Positions 7,781 through 17,672 are shown, counted from the first letter of the stretch. The stretch is 64,000 bases of DNA from Alitabrizicola rongguiensis (GCF_021491355.1 NZ_JAKENF010000001.1:496001-560000), one strand, 5' to 3'. The notes: generated from the sequence alone by a model not told the origin. Made by a program: numbers and translations.

Positions 7781-8407
7781 ATGACGACCCCCGAAGCGGT
7801 GATCTTCGACATCGGCAACGTGCTGATCGAATGGAATCCCGAGCGCTACTACGACCACCGGATCGGGCGCGAGGCGCGCGAAAGAATGTTTGCCGAAGTC
7901 GATCTGCATGGAATGAACGACAAGGTCGATGCGGGCGGTCTTTTCCGTGAAACGATCTATGAGACTGCCGAGAACCATCCCGACTGGGCCGAGCAGATCC
8001 GCTGGTGGCATGATCACTGGATCGATATCGCGTCGCCGACCATCGACCACTCCATTGCGCTTTTGCGGGCGCTGCGGGCACGGGGTATCCCCGTCTTCGC
8101 CCTGACGAACTTCGGCATCCACAGCTTCGCCTATGCACAGATGCAGTATGATTTCCTGAACGAATTCGACCGCCCCTATGTTTCGGGTCACATGGGGGTC
8201 ATCAAGCCGGACCAGCGCATCTACGAGATGGTCGAGGCGGATTGCGGCATCGCGCCCGGCCGTCTCCTGTTCACCGACGACCGGGCCGACAACATCGCCG
8301 CGGCGCAGGCGCGCGGCTGGCAGACCCACCGTTTCGAAGGGCCGGAGGGTTGGGCACGCCGGCTGGTCGAGGCTGGACTTCTTTCCGAAAGCGAGGCTGG
8401 ACTATGA
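7781..8407 (+). CDS. HAD superfamily hydrolase (HAD-IA, YihX-like)
   Basis: The 208-residue protein has all four HAD motifs: FDIGNVLIEW with nucleophile Asp10, FALTNF near residue 109, the lysine in GVIKPDQRIYE near 149, and FTDDRADN near 167. The FDIGNV form and the short helical cap place it near YihX-type sugar phosphatases. It probably dephosphorylates a small metabolite in the cytosol, but the substrate cannot be inferred. ATG 7781 abuts the stop of the permease gene, and the last bases form an ATGA overlap with the cyclodeaminase-like gene, so the three are likely translated together. Confidence 0.9.
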   Translation: MTTPEAVIFDIGNVLIEWNPERYYDHRIGREARERMFAEVDLHGMNDKVDAGGLFRETIYETAENHPDWAEQIRWWHDHWIDIASPTIDHSIALLRALRARGIPVFALTNFGIHSFAYAQMQYDFLNEFDRPYVSGHMGVIKPDQRIYEMVEADCGIAPGRLLFTDDRADNIAAAQARGWQTHRFEGPEGWARRLVEAGLLSESEAGL

Positions 8408-9318
8408 CGGTTGAGATCATCGGACCCGAGGCGGAAGCGCATCTGAGCTGGGACGGACTCGTCGAGGCGTTCAAGGAAGGCCACCGGCTGCCCAGAGCGG
8501 AAATCGGCGATACGCTGCTTTACCGTGGAAAGGACACTCTTCTGAACCGCGCCGCCTGGATCGACGGGCTCGGGCTTCTGGTCAAGGCAGCGACGATCTT
8601 TCCGGGCAATGCCGCACTCTCCAAGCCGAGCGTCAATGGCTCGGTTACCGTCTATGGCGATCGCACGGGCGAGTTGGAGGCGGTGGTCGACTTCCACCTT
8701 GTCACCAAGTGGAAGACCGCCGGGGACAGCCTGCTCGCCGCCCGCCAGCTGGCACGGCCAGGCAGCCGCAACATCCTGATCGTCGGCGCCGGCACTGTGG
8801 CGCGCTCAATGGTCGGCGCCTATCGCAGCGCTTTCCCTGAGGCGCGCTTCACCTTCTGGAACCGCAGTCGGGCGGGTGCGGAAGCATCAGCGCAGGCAAG
8901 CGGTGCCGAAGTCGCGGACGACTTGGCGGTCGCGGTAGGCGCGGCTGACATCATCGCCACCGCCACGATGAGCCACGAGCCGATCATCCGCGGCGAATGG
9001 CTGTCGCCCGGCACGCATCTCGACCTGATCGGCGCCTATCGCCCCGACATGCGCGAAGTCGATGACGAGGCCCTGAGCCGCGCCCGGATCTTTGTCGATG
9101 CGCGAGCGACGACCATCGCCCATATCGGCGAGATTATGGATCCCATCGCGCGCGGCGTCATCTCGGAGTCAGACGTGATCGCCGACTACTACGATCTGGC
9201 GAAAGGAACCTTTACCCGCCGCTCGCCCGACGAGATCACGATCGCCAAGAATGGCGGCGGCGCGCATCTTGATCTGATGACGGCGGCCTACATCCTGAAC
9301 GCCTGGCGCCGGCGCTGA
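8404..9318 (+). CDS. Ornithine cyclodeaminase / mu-crystallin family protein
   Basis: This 304-residue protein belongs to the OCD/mu-crystallin family. An N-terminal dimerisation domain includes the substrate lysine in LLVKAATIFPGN near residue 60. A Rossmann domain follows, with ILIVGAGTVARSM near 124 for NAD(P). True ornithine cyclodeaminases have an aspartate after the glycines near residue 210 (GGD form). Here the segment reads IGAYRPDMREVD, with Ala at that place, as in reductase or dehydrogenase members. A ketimine reductase or amino-acid dehydrogenase role is therefore more likely than ornithine deamination, but this is inference. It starts at ATG 8404 within an ATGA overlap. Confidence 0.85.
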   Translation: MTVEIIGPEAEAHLSWDGLVEAFKEGHRLPRAEIGDTLLYRGKDTLLNRAAWIDGLGLLVKAATIFPGNAALSKPSVNGSVTVYGDRTGELEAVVDFHLVTKWKTAGDSLLAARQLARPGSRNILIVGAGTVARSMVGAYRSAFPEARFTFWNRSRAGAEASAQASGAEVADDLAVAVGAADIIATATMSHEPIIRGEWLSPGTHLDLIGAYRPDMREVDDEALSRARIFVDARATTIAHIGEIMDPIARGVISESDVIADYYDLAKGTFTRRSPDEITIAKNGGGAHLDLMTAAYILNAWRRR

Positions 9319-9381
9319 CAGTGATTGCCATGTCTGGTCGCTGCACTTGGGCTCATCAGGCTCAGTAAAGGAGGCAAATCG

Positions 9382-9822
9382 ATGGGCAAGCACTCGAAGC
9401 AAACCGTCTGGCTCGCTGCAGGTCTGGCGGGGCTGGCTGGCCTGTCCGGCGGAGTCGCCCTCGGGCGGGCGAGCTACCCGCCGCTCGACGTTCTTCTGAC
9501 CACCTCCGAAACCGTGATCGGGCAGCCGTTTGCCTATCCAACCGGCACGCCGAAGGTAACTGCGGCCATCGTCACGATGGTCCCCGGGCAAGAGACAGGA
9601 TGGCATCGGCACAACGTCCCGCTGTTTGCCTGGATGCTGGAGGGGGAACTGACGGTCGATTACGGGCCAAAGGGGACCAAGGTATACCGAAAGGGCGATT
9701 CCCTCATCGAAGCCTATCAGTCACCCCATAACGGACGAAACACAGGCAACGACGACGTTCGCCTCATCGCGGTGTTCATGGGAGCGGATGGCATCGAGAA
9801 TACAACCGGCGAGGCCAACTAG
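9382..9822 (+). CDS. Membrane-anchored or secreted cupin domain protein
   Basis: The 146-residue product begins with a charged tail (GKHSKQ) and one hydrophobic segment, [20 protein letters not shown], which is a signal peptide or membrane anchor. A single cupin barrel follows, with [17 protein letters not shown] near residue 73 and a second motif ending SPHNGRNTG near 117. The three histidines would bind a metal in the periplasm. The activity is unknown. ATG 9382 is chosen because AAGGAGG (9368-9374) is ideally placed, while the upstream in-frame ATG at 9330 is not. It is the last gene before the tRNA. Confidence 0.82.
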   Translation: MGKHSKQTVWLAAGLAGLAGLSGGVALGRASYPPLDVLLTTSETVIGQPFAYPTGTPKVTAAIVTMVPGQETGWHRHNVPLFAWMLEGELTVDYGPKGTKVYRKGDSLIEAYQSPHNGRNTGNDDVRLIAVFMGADGIENTTGEAN

Positions 9823-9860
9823 CGCCACCTGCCGTCTGGATTTTCCCGGGATTTATAGAT

Positions 9861-9937
9861 TGGTCGGAGCGAGAGGATTCGAACCTCCGACCCCCTGCTC
9901 CCGAAGCAGGTGCGCTACCAGGCTGCGCTACGCTCCG
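9861..9937 (-). tRNA. tRNA-Pro (CGG anticodon)
   Basis: Read on the minus strand the 77-base sequence folds as a complete cloverleaf. The acceptor stem pairs CGGAGCG (complement of 9931-9937) with CGCTCCG. The D arm contains CAGCCTGGTAGCGCA, the anticodon stem is CCTGC/GCAGG with loop TTCGGGA giving anticodon CGG, and the T arm is GGAGGTTCGAATCCTC. The 3' ACCA is encoded. It reads proline codon CCG, which is abundant in this GC-rich genome. It lies between the convergent cupin gene and the DMT permease gene. Confidence 0.97.
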
Positions 9938-9995
9938 ACCGTGGGCGGGGGGTTAAACCGTCCGCAGGGCATTTGCAAGGGGGCTTCTGGCGCGA

Positions 9996-10967
9996 TCAGT
10001 CGGCGATATCGCGCGTCGTCACGCGGGCAAGGATAAGGCTGATCCGCGGCATGATCCCGGTCTCGGGCCGTGACTTCGACTCCAGAACCGGTCGCTTGGT
10101 CTCGACCTTGCCCCCGCCTTCGCGCAACACGATGTAGATGCCGCTGGCAATGATGATCGCCGCTCCGATGCCGGTGTAGAGGTCGGGGCGCTCGGAGAAG
10201 AAGATCGCGCCGTAGATCGCCGCCCAGATGATCTGCGAGTACTGCATCGGCGCCACGACGACCGCCTGCGCCGCGCGGTAGGCGGCGATCACAAGAAGCG
10301 ATGCAACGAAACTGAAGCTCGCAATGATCGCCAGCATGCCGACATGCTGTATCGGCATCGGGTGATAGACGAAGGGTAATGCAAGGCCGAGCACGACAAA
10401 GTTCGCCAGCATCGGGTAGAGGATCAGGACCGCACTTCGTTCGTCCTGGCCTATCTTGCGCACGATGACCGAGGCGACGGATGAGGAAACTGCGGCAGTA
10501 AGCGCCGCGAAATGCCCAAGTTGAAGCGACGACTGGCCGGGGCGCAACACGACCATCACACCGCAGAGCCCGACCATCACCGCAAGGCCGCGGCGGATTC
10601 CGACGCGCTCGCCCAGAAGTGGGATGGCGAGAACGGTGATCAACAGCGGCGCCGCAAAAAGTATGGCGTAGGTCTGGGCCAGCGGCAGGACCGAGAAGGC
10701 GTAGAAGGCCGAAAGCCCGGTGATGACGGTGCAGACGGTGCGGGCCAGCGACCACCAGGGATGCTTCGGTCGCAGATTCCCGTCCCGGCGGTCCCGGATC
10801 AGCATCAGCGTGACCAGCGGAAAGGCGAGAAGCGTGCTGAAGAAGATGATCTGCACGGGCGAGTACAGCCCGCCCAGGAACTTCACCACCACATCATGGG
10901 TGGAATAGATCGCAAAGGCGAGCAGCGCCATGAGCGCCCCGCGCAGGTTCGAATTCTGGATCGCCAT
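9996..10967 (-). CDS. DMT superfamily permease (EamA type)
   Basis: This 323-residue protein has ten hydrophobic segments in two EamA repeats, with THDVVVKFLGG in the first helix region and the inter-repeat link LLGERVGIRRGLAV. A hydrophilic tail of about 40 residues follows the last helix. It is probably an inner-membrane exporter of unknown substrate. I chose the start at 10967 (MAIQNSNLRG), where the membrane domain begins. A longer frame to 11039 adds 24 hydrophilic residues and reaches close to the leuB terminator. It is transcribed as a single gene between the tRNA and leuB. Confidence 0.87.
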   Translation of the reverse strand: MAIQNSNLRGALMALLAFAIYSTHDVVVKFLGGLYSPVQIIFFSTLLAFPLVTLMLIRDRRDGNLRPKHPWWSLARTVCTVITGLSAFYAFSVLPLAQTYAILFAAPLLITVLAIPLLGERVGIRRGLAVMVGLCGVMVVLRPGQSSLQLGHFAALTAAVSSSVASVIVRKIGQDERSAVLILYPMLANFVVLGLALPFVYHPMPIQHVGMLAIIASFSFVASLLVIAAYRAAQAVVVAPMQYSQIIWAAIYGAIFFSERPDLYTGIGAAIIIASGIYIVLREGGGKVETKRPVLESKSRPETGIMPRISLILARVTTRDIAD

Positions 10968-11052
10968 CTGTGGAGTCCCGTCCGAACTCAAATGTCCGAC
11001 GCCTGACTCGCTTTTCGCGCGGACTGGCGGCAGAGGCAAGATAGACGCGCGT

Positions 11053-11088
11053 AAAAAATTGCCCGCCGGACGCGAAGTGCCGGCGGGC
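11053..11088 (-). terminator. Rho-independent terminator of leuB
   Basis: On the minus strand GCCCGCCGG and CCGGCGGGC form a perfect 9-bp GC-rich stem with a 10-base loop, followed by AATTTTTT. It lies 14 bases after the leuB stop codon. Confidence 0.88.
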
Positions 11089-11102
11089 GGAAGGGCGGGC
11101 GA

Positions 11103-12212
11103 TCAGAGACTCGCGTCGAGGGCCGCAAGGATGGCGTCGCCCATGCCCTTGGTCGAAACCGGCGTGCCCGCGGCGGGGCCCATCAGGTCGGCGGTGCGCA
11201 CACCGTCGGCCAGCACCTTTTCAACCGCCTTCTCGACCCGGGCAGCTTCGTCGCCCATGTCGAAGGAATACCGCAGCGCCATCGCAAAGCTCAGGATACA
11301 GGCAATCGGGTTCGCCTTGCCCTGCCCGGCAATGTCGGGGGCAGAGCCGTGCACGGGTTCATACAACGCCTTGGGCCGCCCATTCGCCATAGGGGCCCCG
11401 AGGCTGGCCGAGGGCAGCATGCCAAGCGAGCCGGTCAACATCGCCGCGCAGTCTGAAAGGATGTCGCCGAACAGATTATCGGTGACGATCACGTCGAACT
11501 GCTTGGGCCAGCGCACCAGCTGCATCGCGCCGTTGTCGGCGTACATGTGGCTCAGTTCGACATCCGGGTATTCGTTGTCGTGGACCCACTGGACCTCTTC
11601 GCGCCAGAGGATGCCCGACTCCATGACGTTGGCCTTCTCCATCGAGCAGACCTTGTTGTTGCGTCGGCGGGCCATCTCGAAGGCCGCGCGCGCGACCCGA
11701 CGGATTTCGTTCGTGGTGTAGCGCTGCGTGTTGATGCCGAAACGGCCGCCCTCGTTGTCGGGGAAGATACCTCTCGGTTCGCCGAAATAGACGCCCGAGG
11801 TCAGTTCGCGCACGATGACGATGTCGAGACCGGCAACAACCTCCTTCTTGAGCGACGAGAAGTCGGCCAGCGCATCGAAGCACTGGGCGGGACGAAGGTT
11901 GGCGTATAGGTCCATCTCCTTGCGCAGACGCAGAAGGCCGCGCTCTGGCTTCAGGCTGAAGTCGAGCGTGTCGTATTTCGGCCCGCCGACGGCGCCGAGC
12001 AGGACAGCATCCACCTCCTGTGCCTTGGCCATGGTCTTGTCGGCCAGCGGAACGCCGTAAGCGTCGTAGGCGCAGCCGCCCACCAGATCCTCACTCACAT
12101 CGAACTTCACACCACGCTTGTCACCATACCAGGCGATGATGCGCTTCACCTCGGCCATGACTTCGGGGCCGATGCCGTCGCCGGCGAGGATGAGAAGGCT
12201 CGGATTGGCCAA
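11103..12212 (-). CDS. leuB: 3-isopropylmalate dehydrogenase
   Basis: The 369-residue protein is LeuB, which oxidises and decarboxylates 3-isopropylmalate with NAD+ in leucine synthesis. It begins with [13 protein letters not shown], has the substrate-binding [14 protein letters not shown] region near 140, and carries the Mg2+-binding [10 protein letters not shown] and nucleotide-binding [14 protein letters not shown] segments. The start appears to be TTG 12212, since AGGGAG lies just upstream on the minus strand and the usual family N-terminus begins there. An ATG 60 bases earlier would add an atypical extension. It follows an unrelated endonuclease/phosphatase-fold gene by 63 bases and is separated from leuCD by two genes and a terminator. 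Confidence 0.96.
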   Translation of the reverse strand: MANPSLLILAGDGIGPEVMAEVKRIIAWYGDKRGVKFDVSEDLVGGCAYDAYGVPLADKTMAKAQEVDAVLLGAVGGPKYDTLDFSLKPERGLLRLRKEMDLYANLRPAQCFDALADFSSLKKEVVAGLDIVIVRELTSGVYFGEPRGIFPDNEGGRFGINTQRYTTNEIRRVARAAFEMARRRNNKVCSMEKANVMESGILWREEVQWVHDNEYPDVELSHMYADNGAMQLVRWPKQFDVIVTDNLFGDILSDCAAMLTGSLGMLPSASLGAPMANGRPKALYEPVHGSAPDIAGQGKANPIACILSFAMALRYSFDMGDEAARVEKAVEKVLADGVRTADLMGPAAGTPVSTKGMGDAILAALDASL

Positions 12213-12275
12213 GATGAACTCCCTTCGGGGTATCGCTTGATGTTGCGCGAGGCCTAGCCAAACCCTGTCCAAGGG

Positions 12276-13418
12276 TCAAGGCGCGGCAGGACCCGGCAGA
12301 TCCAGATCGACCCAAACCAGACGGTGGCGAGAGGCCGCAAAGATGGTCCCCGCCAAGGGGTCGCCCGGCTCCGGCCGGATCACCCCTGCCGCGCGGACGC
12401 CAAGCGATGCACTGGGCAGCAGATAGTCCAGCTGCAGCGGACCCGGTCCCCCCGTCGCCCGGAAATCGGCGGTCTCGGTTCCGGGCGGCAGGGGCGATTG
12501 CAACCGGGGATCGGCGAGCAAGGCGGCCAGCGCCGCCGGACGTCCCTCGCCCTTCGCCGGGTCCAGCTCGGCATCCCCGAGGATGACGAAGGGCTCCGGT
12601 GGAGAAGGCCAAGGCAGTTCGCCATCCAGAAGCCGCAGCCAGAAAGCCGTTTCGTCATGGTTGCGCCGGCCATTGCGATCCTCCGGTCCATCGAAGACCG
12701 GCGGCGTCGCGTTCCAGGCGAGGAGATGCAGCACGCGTTGGTCGGGCAGCGTCACGGCGATGTCCCAGTGCCCGGTGCTGGGCAGTCGCTGCACCGCCGC
12801 CACCTCGGCGCTCCAGCCGGGGGGAAGATCAGCCTGCGGCAGGTCCTTCCATGGCAAGGCCGAGAAGTCGCGCGAAGCCTCGTCATCGACCGGCAGGCGC
12901 GACAGCACCGCCATCCCGCCAGCGCCGGCGAAGTCGCCGTAACCCTGGGCATCGCGCGGCCCGCCCTTTCGCCCATCGCCGTCAAGGTCCAGTCCCGTCG
13001 CCAGACCGGAATTCGGACACCAGGCGAAGCGGTAGGGATAGACGGCCCCCGCGCGTCGCAGCTGTTCCGCAAGGGCTGACAGCGTGCGCAGCTCCGTGTC
13101 GTAGTCGATGCCCTGAAGCACCAGCACATCGGCATTGGCGCGGGCGATGACAGCGGTCACGGCGCCAACTTGCGGATCATCACCGGACAGGATCGACTGG
13201 TAGAGAAGCCCCGGCCCCTCGCGTGTCAGTTCCACGTCATAGGTTGCGATGCGCAAGGCATCGGCCGAAGCAGGCGAAGCCAGCAGGAAAGCGGCGATCA
13301 GGCCGGCACAGCCTGCCCTTGCGCAAGGCTGTTCTGGCGGCGCTTTTCGCGGATCATGTCGGCAATCCGGCCCATCGCGATACCGCGCATGAACAGGCTC
13401 GCCGGAAGAAAGGCCCAT
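12276..13418 (-). CDS. Endonuclease/exonuclease/phosphatase family protein, secreted; start uncertain
   Basis: From about residue 52 onwards the sequence follows the EEP fold: LRIATYDVELTREGPG, ADVLVLQGIDYDTE, then WDIAVTLPDQRVLHLLAWNATPP, FVILGDAELDP, LQLDYLLPS and a final SRHRLVWVDLDL. It is probably a metal-dependent phosphoesterase. A signal peptide core, GLIAAFLLASPASADA, precedes the domain. Upstream of it the only in-frame standard start codon is ATG 13418, which gives a long hydrophilic leader and a 121-base overlap with the upstream gene. A CTG just before the hydrophobic core may be the real start. The domain call is good and the N-terminus is unresolved. Confidence 0.78.
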   Translation of the reverse strand: MGLSSGEPVHARYRDGPDCRHDPRKAPPEQPCARAGCAGLIAAFLLASPASADALRIATYDVELTREGPGLLYQSILSGDDPQVGAVTAVIARANADVLVLQGIDYDTELRTLSALAEQLRRAGAVYPYRFAWCPNSGLATGLDLDGDGRKGGPRDAQGYGDFAGAGGMAVLSRLPVDDEASRDFSALPWKDLPQADLPPGWSAEVAAVQRLPSTGHWDIAVTLPDQRVLHLLAWNATPPVFDGPEDRNGRRNHDETAFWLRLLDGELPWPSPPEPFVILGDAELDPAKGEGRPAALAALLADPRLQSPLPPGTETADFRATGGPGPLQLDYLLPSASLGVRAAGVIRPEPGDPLAGTIFAASRHRLVWVDLDLPGPAAP

Positions 13419-14230
13419 GCCGCCACCGTCCAGATCAAGGTCTGTGGCGAGGTGAACGTCACCGGCTCGAACCCGCTCGACCCGGCCTTCACCACCGCCG
13501 GGATCAGGAATGGCAGCAGAAACCCTAACGCAATGTTAATGCGCGCGTCGCGATCGAGGCGGTCGACTACGTCACCGCCCGCTGTCGGGTCGAAGGTCGG
13601 CAGGTTGACCCAGACGTTGAACGCGCCGGACCGCGAGGGCCAGTTGTAGAACTTGAGAAGCACCACGAAGATCGACAGCGACATCAGCGAGGTCAGGTAA
13701 CTCAGGCCGGTCGCAATGCGGACAAAGCCGGTATCGCCATCGGGTGTGCCGTCGTTGATCATCAGCGTTGCAAGTCGCACCGGGCTGAAGGGGAAGTCCA
13801 TCGCGGTGCCGATCAGGCCACCCACGGCGCGGACGAAGACGGTCAGCGTCGTCGGATGGGACTCGCCGCGCGCGATGATCGTCAGCAGGAAGATCGTCAC
13901 GAACAGCATCAGGAAGCGCACGCGGTTGAAGGGCGGCGCGTCGCGGAACTCGATCAGGCCGGGATAGGCGGCATTGTACTCGATGAAGGTCAGGAAGCCG
14001 GCGAACAGCGCGACAAGCGCCACCATCTCCTTGCCGTCCGAGGCAGCGCCCGGCAGGAGGATGGACGGCGTGGCCACGAGGACCATCACCAAAATGGCAC
14101 GAACGATCGCGCCGGTCAGCCGCGACACCACTGCTCTTCTGCCCTCATCACGGACGGCGCCGGTACTTTGCCGGGGCCTTATCCCAAAGATGCCCCCCAG
14201 TTTGTGGCGGGCTGCCATAATCTTGCCCAA
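13298..14230 (-). CDS. Multi-pass membrane protein of unknown function
   Basis: I do not recognise a characterised family. The protein is up to 310 residues with about seven hydrophobic segments, including AILVMVLVATPSILL, MVALVALFAGFLTF, FLMLFVTIFLLTIIA and a C-terminal LIWTVAAWAFLPASLFM. A basic tail of about 20 residues follows. The N-terminal 35 residues are hydrophilic and may not be translated: ATG 14230, ATG 14218 and GTG codons near residue 35 are all possible starts. It overlaps the phosphoesterase frame downstream, so the two are likely one transcript leading into leuB. Similar proteins occur in Rhodobacteraceae, by my recollection. Confidence 0.65.
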   Translation of the reverse strand: MGKIMAARHKLGGIFGIRPRQSTGAVRDEGRRAVVSRLTGAIVRAILVMVLVATPSILLPGAASDGKEMVALVALFAGFLTFIEYNAAYPGLIEFRDAPPFNRVRFLMLFVTIFLLTIIARGESHPTTLTVFVRAVGGLIGTAMDFPFSPVRLATLMINDGTPDGDTGFVRIATGLSYLTSLMSLSIFVVLLKFYNWPSRSGAFNVWVNLPTFDPTAGGDVVDRLDRDARINIALGFLLPFLIPAVVKAGSSGFEPVTFTSPQTLIWTVAAWAFLPASLFMRGIAMGRIADMIREKRRQNSLAQGQAVPA

Positions 14231-14334
14231 TTCTTGCCTTCTTTCCCCAGGTCCAGCAATGACTTGTTAATAAGGTCCGGGAAATGTGGCGCTTTCGCGG
14301 AGAATGTGTCGCGACTTTGCATCAAATGGGCGAT

Positions 14335-14363
14335 CAAAAAAGGGCCGCCCACAGGGCGGCCCT
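14335..14363 (-). terminator. Rho-independent terminator of leuCD
   Basis: AGGGCCGCCC and GGGCGGCCCT form a perfect 10-bp stem around a 3-base loop, and on the minus strand the stem is followed by six T residues. It lies 24 bases after the leuD stop. Confidence 0.92.
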
Positions 14364-14386
14364 ACATCTTGCGGTTGAGGCGCGGG

Positions 14387-14991
14387 TCAGACCCAAGGCC
14401 GAACTGTGGCAGCGGTCTTTTCGTAGGCGTCGATCGACGCCGCCTTTTCCAGGGTGAGCCCGATATCGTCTAGTCCGTTCAGCAGGCAGTGCTTCCGGAA
14501 AGGATCGACGTCGAAATGGAAGCTCTGTCCGTCCGAGCTGGTGACGGTCTGCGCCTCGAGGTCGACCGTGATCCGGGCATTGGCCCCTTTCTTCGCGTCT
14601 TCCATCAGGACTGCGACCTGATCCTGCGGCAAGACGATCGGCAGGATGCCGTTCTTGAAGCAGTTGTTGAAGAAGATGTCGGCGAAGCTGGTCGAGATCA
14701 CGCAGCGGATGCCGAAATCGAGCAGCGCCCAGGGGGCATGCTCGCGCGACGATCCGCAGCCGAAGTTGTCGCCCGCCACAAGGATTTCCGCCTTGCGGTA
14801 GGCTGGCTGGTTCAGGACGAAATCCGGGATCTCGGCCCCGTCCTGCGTGTAGCGCATCTCGTCGAACAGGTTCTTGCCAAGCCCCGAGCGCTGAATGGTC
14901 TTCAGGAACTGCTTGGGGATGATCATGTCGGTGTCGATATTGACCAGCGGCATGGGCGCCGCGATGCCGGTCAGGGTGGTGAATTTGTCCA

Positions 14992-14992
<1 letters not shown>
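14387..14992 (-). CDS. leuD: 3-isopropylmalate dehydratase small subunit
   Basis: The 201-residue protein is the LeuD swivel subunit, which pairs with LeuC to isomerise 2-isopropylmalate to 3-isopropylmalate. Typical segments are [15 protein letters not shown] near residue 17, the [16 protein letters not shown] loop near 75, and [18 protein letters not shown] near 100. Its ATG at 14992 shares one base with the leuC stop codon (TGATG), so translation is coupled. A longer in-frame extension to 15202 lies within leuC and is not real. A strong terminator follows. Confidence 0.97.
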
Positions 14993-16407
<1,415 letters not shown>

Positions 16408-16483
16408 CGGTCTTCCTCTGAGAATTCGGGCGTTTGGCTGGAATTAGGGCGCGGTCATACCGTCGCCGCGTCGCGGCCGACCG

Positions 16484-16570
16484 TCAGAGTCGGGCGAGGA
16501 TCGAAACGGTCGCGCCGTAGAACCGCCAGGGCAGCCGGGCGCGGTCATCCATGTCGAAAAAGCGGATCAT
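16484..16570 (-). CDS. Possible 28-residue ORF upstream of leuC
   Basis: A short frame beginning at ATG 16570 encodes 28 residues starting MIRFFDMDDRARL and ending in TVSILARL. It ends 76 bases before the leuC start. There is no convincing ribosome binding site and only a few leucines, so it does not look like a classical leu leader peptide. Codon choice fits the genome, but in GC-rich DNA that is weak evidence. Confidence 0.2.
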   Translation of the reverse strand: MIRFFDMDDRARLPWRFYGATVSILARL

Positions 16571-16683
16571 GGCGGCTAGATAGGCCCGAATCTGTCCCGA
16601 AGCAAGCGCGCCGCGGAGCGATCGGTGGACAGTGCCCGTAAATCGCTATATGGCCTGCCCCCTTGCTTTTGCCCCCCCGCGCG

Positions 16684-16712
16684 TTGAGATTCGGGATGGG
16701 CGATGCTATCTA
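16684..16712 (+). promoter_or_regulatory. Candidate promoter of the rsfS operon
   Basis: TTGAGA (16684-16689) and TATCTA (16707-16712) are separated by 17 bases, a good match to a housekeeping sigma-70-type promoter. It lies 50 bases before the small ORF and 109 bases before the rsfS start. Confidence 0.4.
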
Positions 16713-16762
16713 TGATCCATGCCCTGCGCCGGGGCCTTTGCGGCGCGCAACCCGGGAGGACG

Positions 16763-16825
16763 ATGTCCTGTCTCATTCTGACCCATCGGCCGGGGTTTCG
16801 GCCGAACCGCGGGCGGGCGTCATGA
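16763..16825 (+). CDS. Possible 20-residue leader ORF coupled to rsfS
   Basis: GGGAGG (16753-16758) is well placed before ATG 16763, which opens a 20-codon frame beginning MSCLILTHRPGF. Its TGA stop overlaps the rsfS ATG in an ATGA arrangement. rsfS has only a modest site of its own, so the leader could deliver ribosomes by translational coupling. The peptide matches nothing I know. Confidence 0.35.
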   Translation: MSCLILTHRPGFRPNRGRAS

Positions 16826-17202
16826 CCGCCCCGATCCAGGCCAAGACCGCTGATCCGTCCAGCGAAACGCTGTTGGCCGCAATCCTTGCCTCGCTGGATG
16901 ACGACAAGGCCGAAGAGGTCGTGACGATTGATCTGCGCGGCCGCTCCGACATGGCCGATTACATGGTCATCTGCTCGGGTCGGTCCTCGCGCCAGGTCGC
17001 CGCGATCTCGGAAAAGCTGGTCGATCGCCTCAAGCAGGATCACGGACGCCCGTCCAAGATCGAGGGCAAGGAAACCGGCGACTGGGTGCTGATCGACACG
17101 GGCGACGTGATCGTCCATGTCTTCCGCCCGGAAGTGCGCGAGTTCTACCAGCTCGAGAAGATGTGGATGCCCGCCAGCAGCCGGGCGCCAAAGAGCGTCT
17201 GA
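16822..17202 (+). CDS. rsfS: Ribosome silencing factor RsfS
   Basis: The 126-residue protein has the RsfS (DUF143/Iojap) pattern: LDDDKAEEVVTIDLRGRS near residue 26, MADYMVICSGRSSRQV near 44, and GDWVLIDTGDVIVHVF near 85. It binds ribosomal protein L14 and blocks subunit joining when nutrients are short. I place the start at ATG 16822. An in-frame extension upstream to 16663 runs through the promoter region and is unlikely. Its stop shares a base with the rlmH ATG. The nadD gene often found before rsfS is absent here. Confidence 0.93.
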   Translation: MTAPIQAKTADPSSETLLAAILASLDDDKAEEVVTIDLRGRSDMADYMVICSGRSSRQVAAISEKLVDRLKQDHGRPSKIEGKETGDWVLIDTGDVIVHVFRPEVREFYQLEKMWMPASSRAPKSV

Positions 17203-17672
17203 TGCGGCTTGTCGTCTGCACCGTAGGCCGGCTGCGCGCCGGACCGGAGCGCATGCTTGTCGATGACTACGTGACCCGGTTCAACCGGACCGCCCGACCG
17301 CTTGGCCTCGGACCGCTTACTGAACATGAGGTCGAGGACCGTAAGGGCGGCGGCATGGCAGCGGAGGCCGAACTGTTGTCGCGGGCGCTTCCCGCCAATG
17401 CGGTGATCGTCGCCCTGGATGAACGCGGCCAGACACTGACCTCACCCGAATTCGCCCAACGCCTCACCGCCTTCCGCGACGAAGGTCGGCAGGATTTGGC
17501 CTTCCTTATCGGCGGCGCAGACGGGATCGCTCCCGCCCTGCGCGACAGGGCAGATCTCATGATCTCGTTCGGGCGGATGGTCTGGCCGCACATGCTGGTG
17601 CGGGTAATGCTGTCCGAGCAGATCTACCGCGCCGCGACGATCCTGTCGGGCAGCCCCTATCACCGTGCCTGA
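17202..17672 (+). CDS. rlmH: 23S rRNA (pseudouridine1915-N3)-methyltransferase
   Basis: This 156-residue SPOUT methyltransferase matches RlmH along its whole length. The N-terminus is MRLVVCTVGRLRAGPE. The SAM-binding knot includes FLIGGADGIAP near 107, and the C-terminal MLSEQIYRA and SPYHR motifs are the family signature. It methylates pseudouridine 1915 in helix 69 of 23S rRNA on assembled 70S ribosomes. It overlaps the rsfS stop by one base, which fits the conserved rsfS-rlmH pair acting on ribosomes. Confidence 0.96.
   Translation: MRLVVCTVGRLRAGPERMLVDDYVTRFNRTARPLGLGPLTEHEVEDRKGGGMAAEAELLSRALPANAVIVALDERGQTLTSPEFAQRLTAFRDEGRQDLAFLIGGADGIAPALRDRADLMISFGRMVWPHMLVRVMLSEQIYRAATILSGSPYHRA

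Larger units (their letters stand above)
16408..16821. other. Divergent leuC / rsfS intergenic region
   Basis: This 414-base gap separates the leuCD and rsfS operons. It holds a candidate sigma-70-type promoter towards rsfS, a 20-codon ORF with a strong ribosome binding site before rsfS, and a 28-codon ORF towards leuC, all listed separately. I see no riboswitch or terminator in it. Confidence 0.6.
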
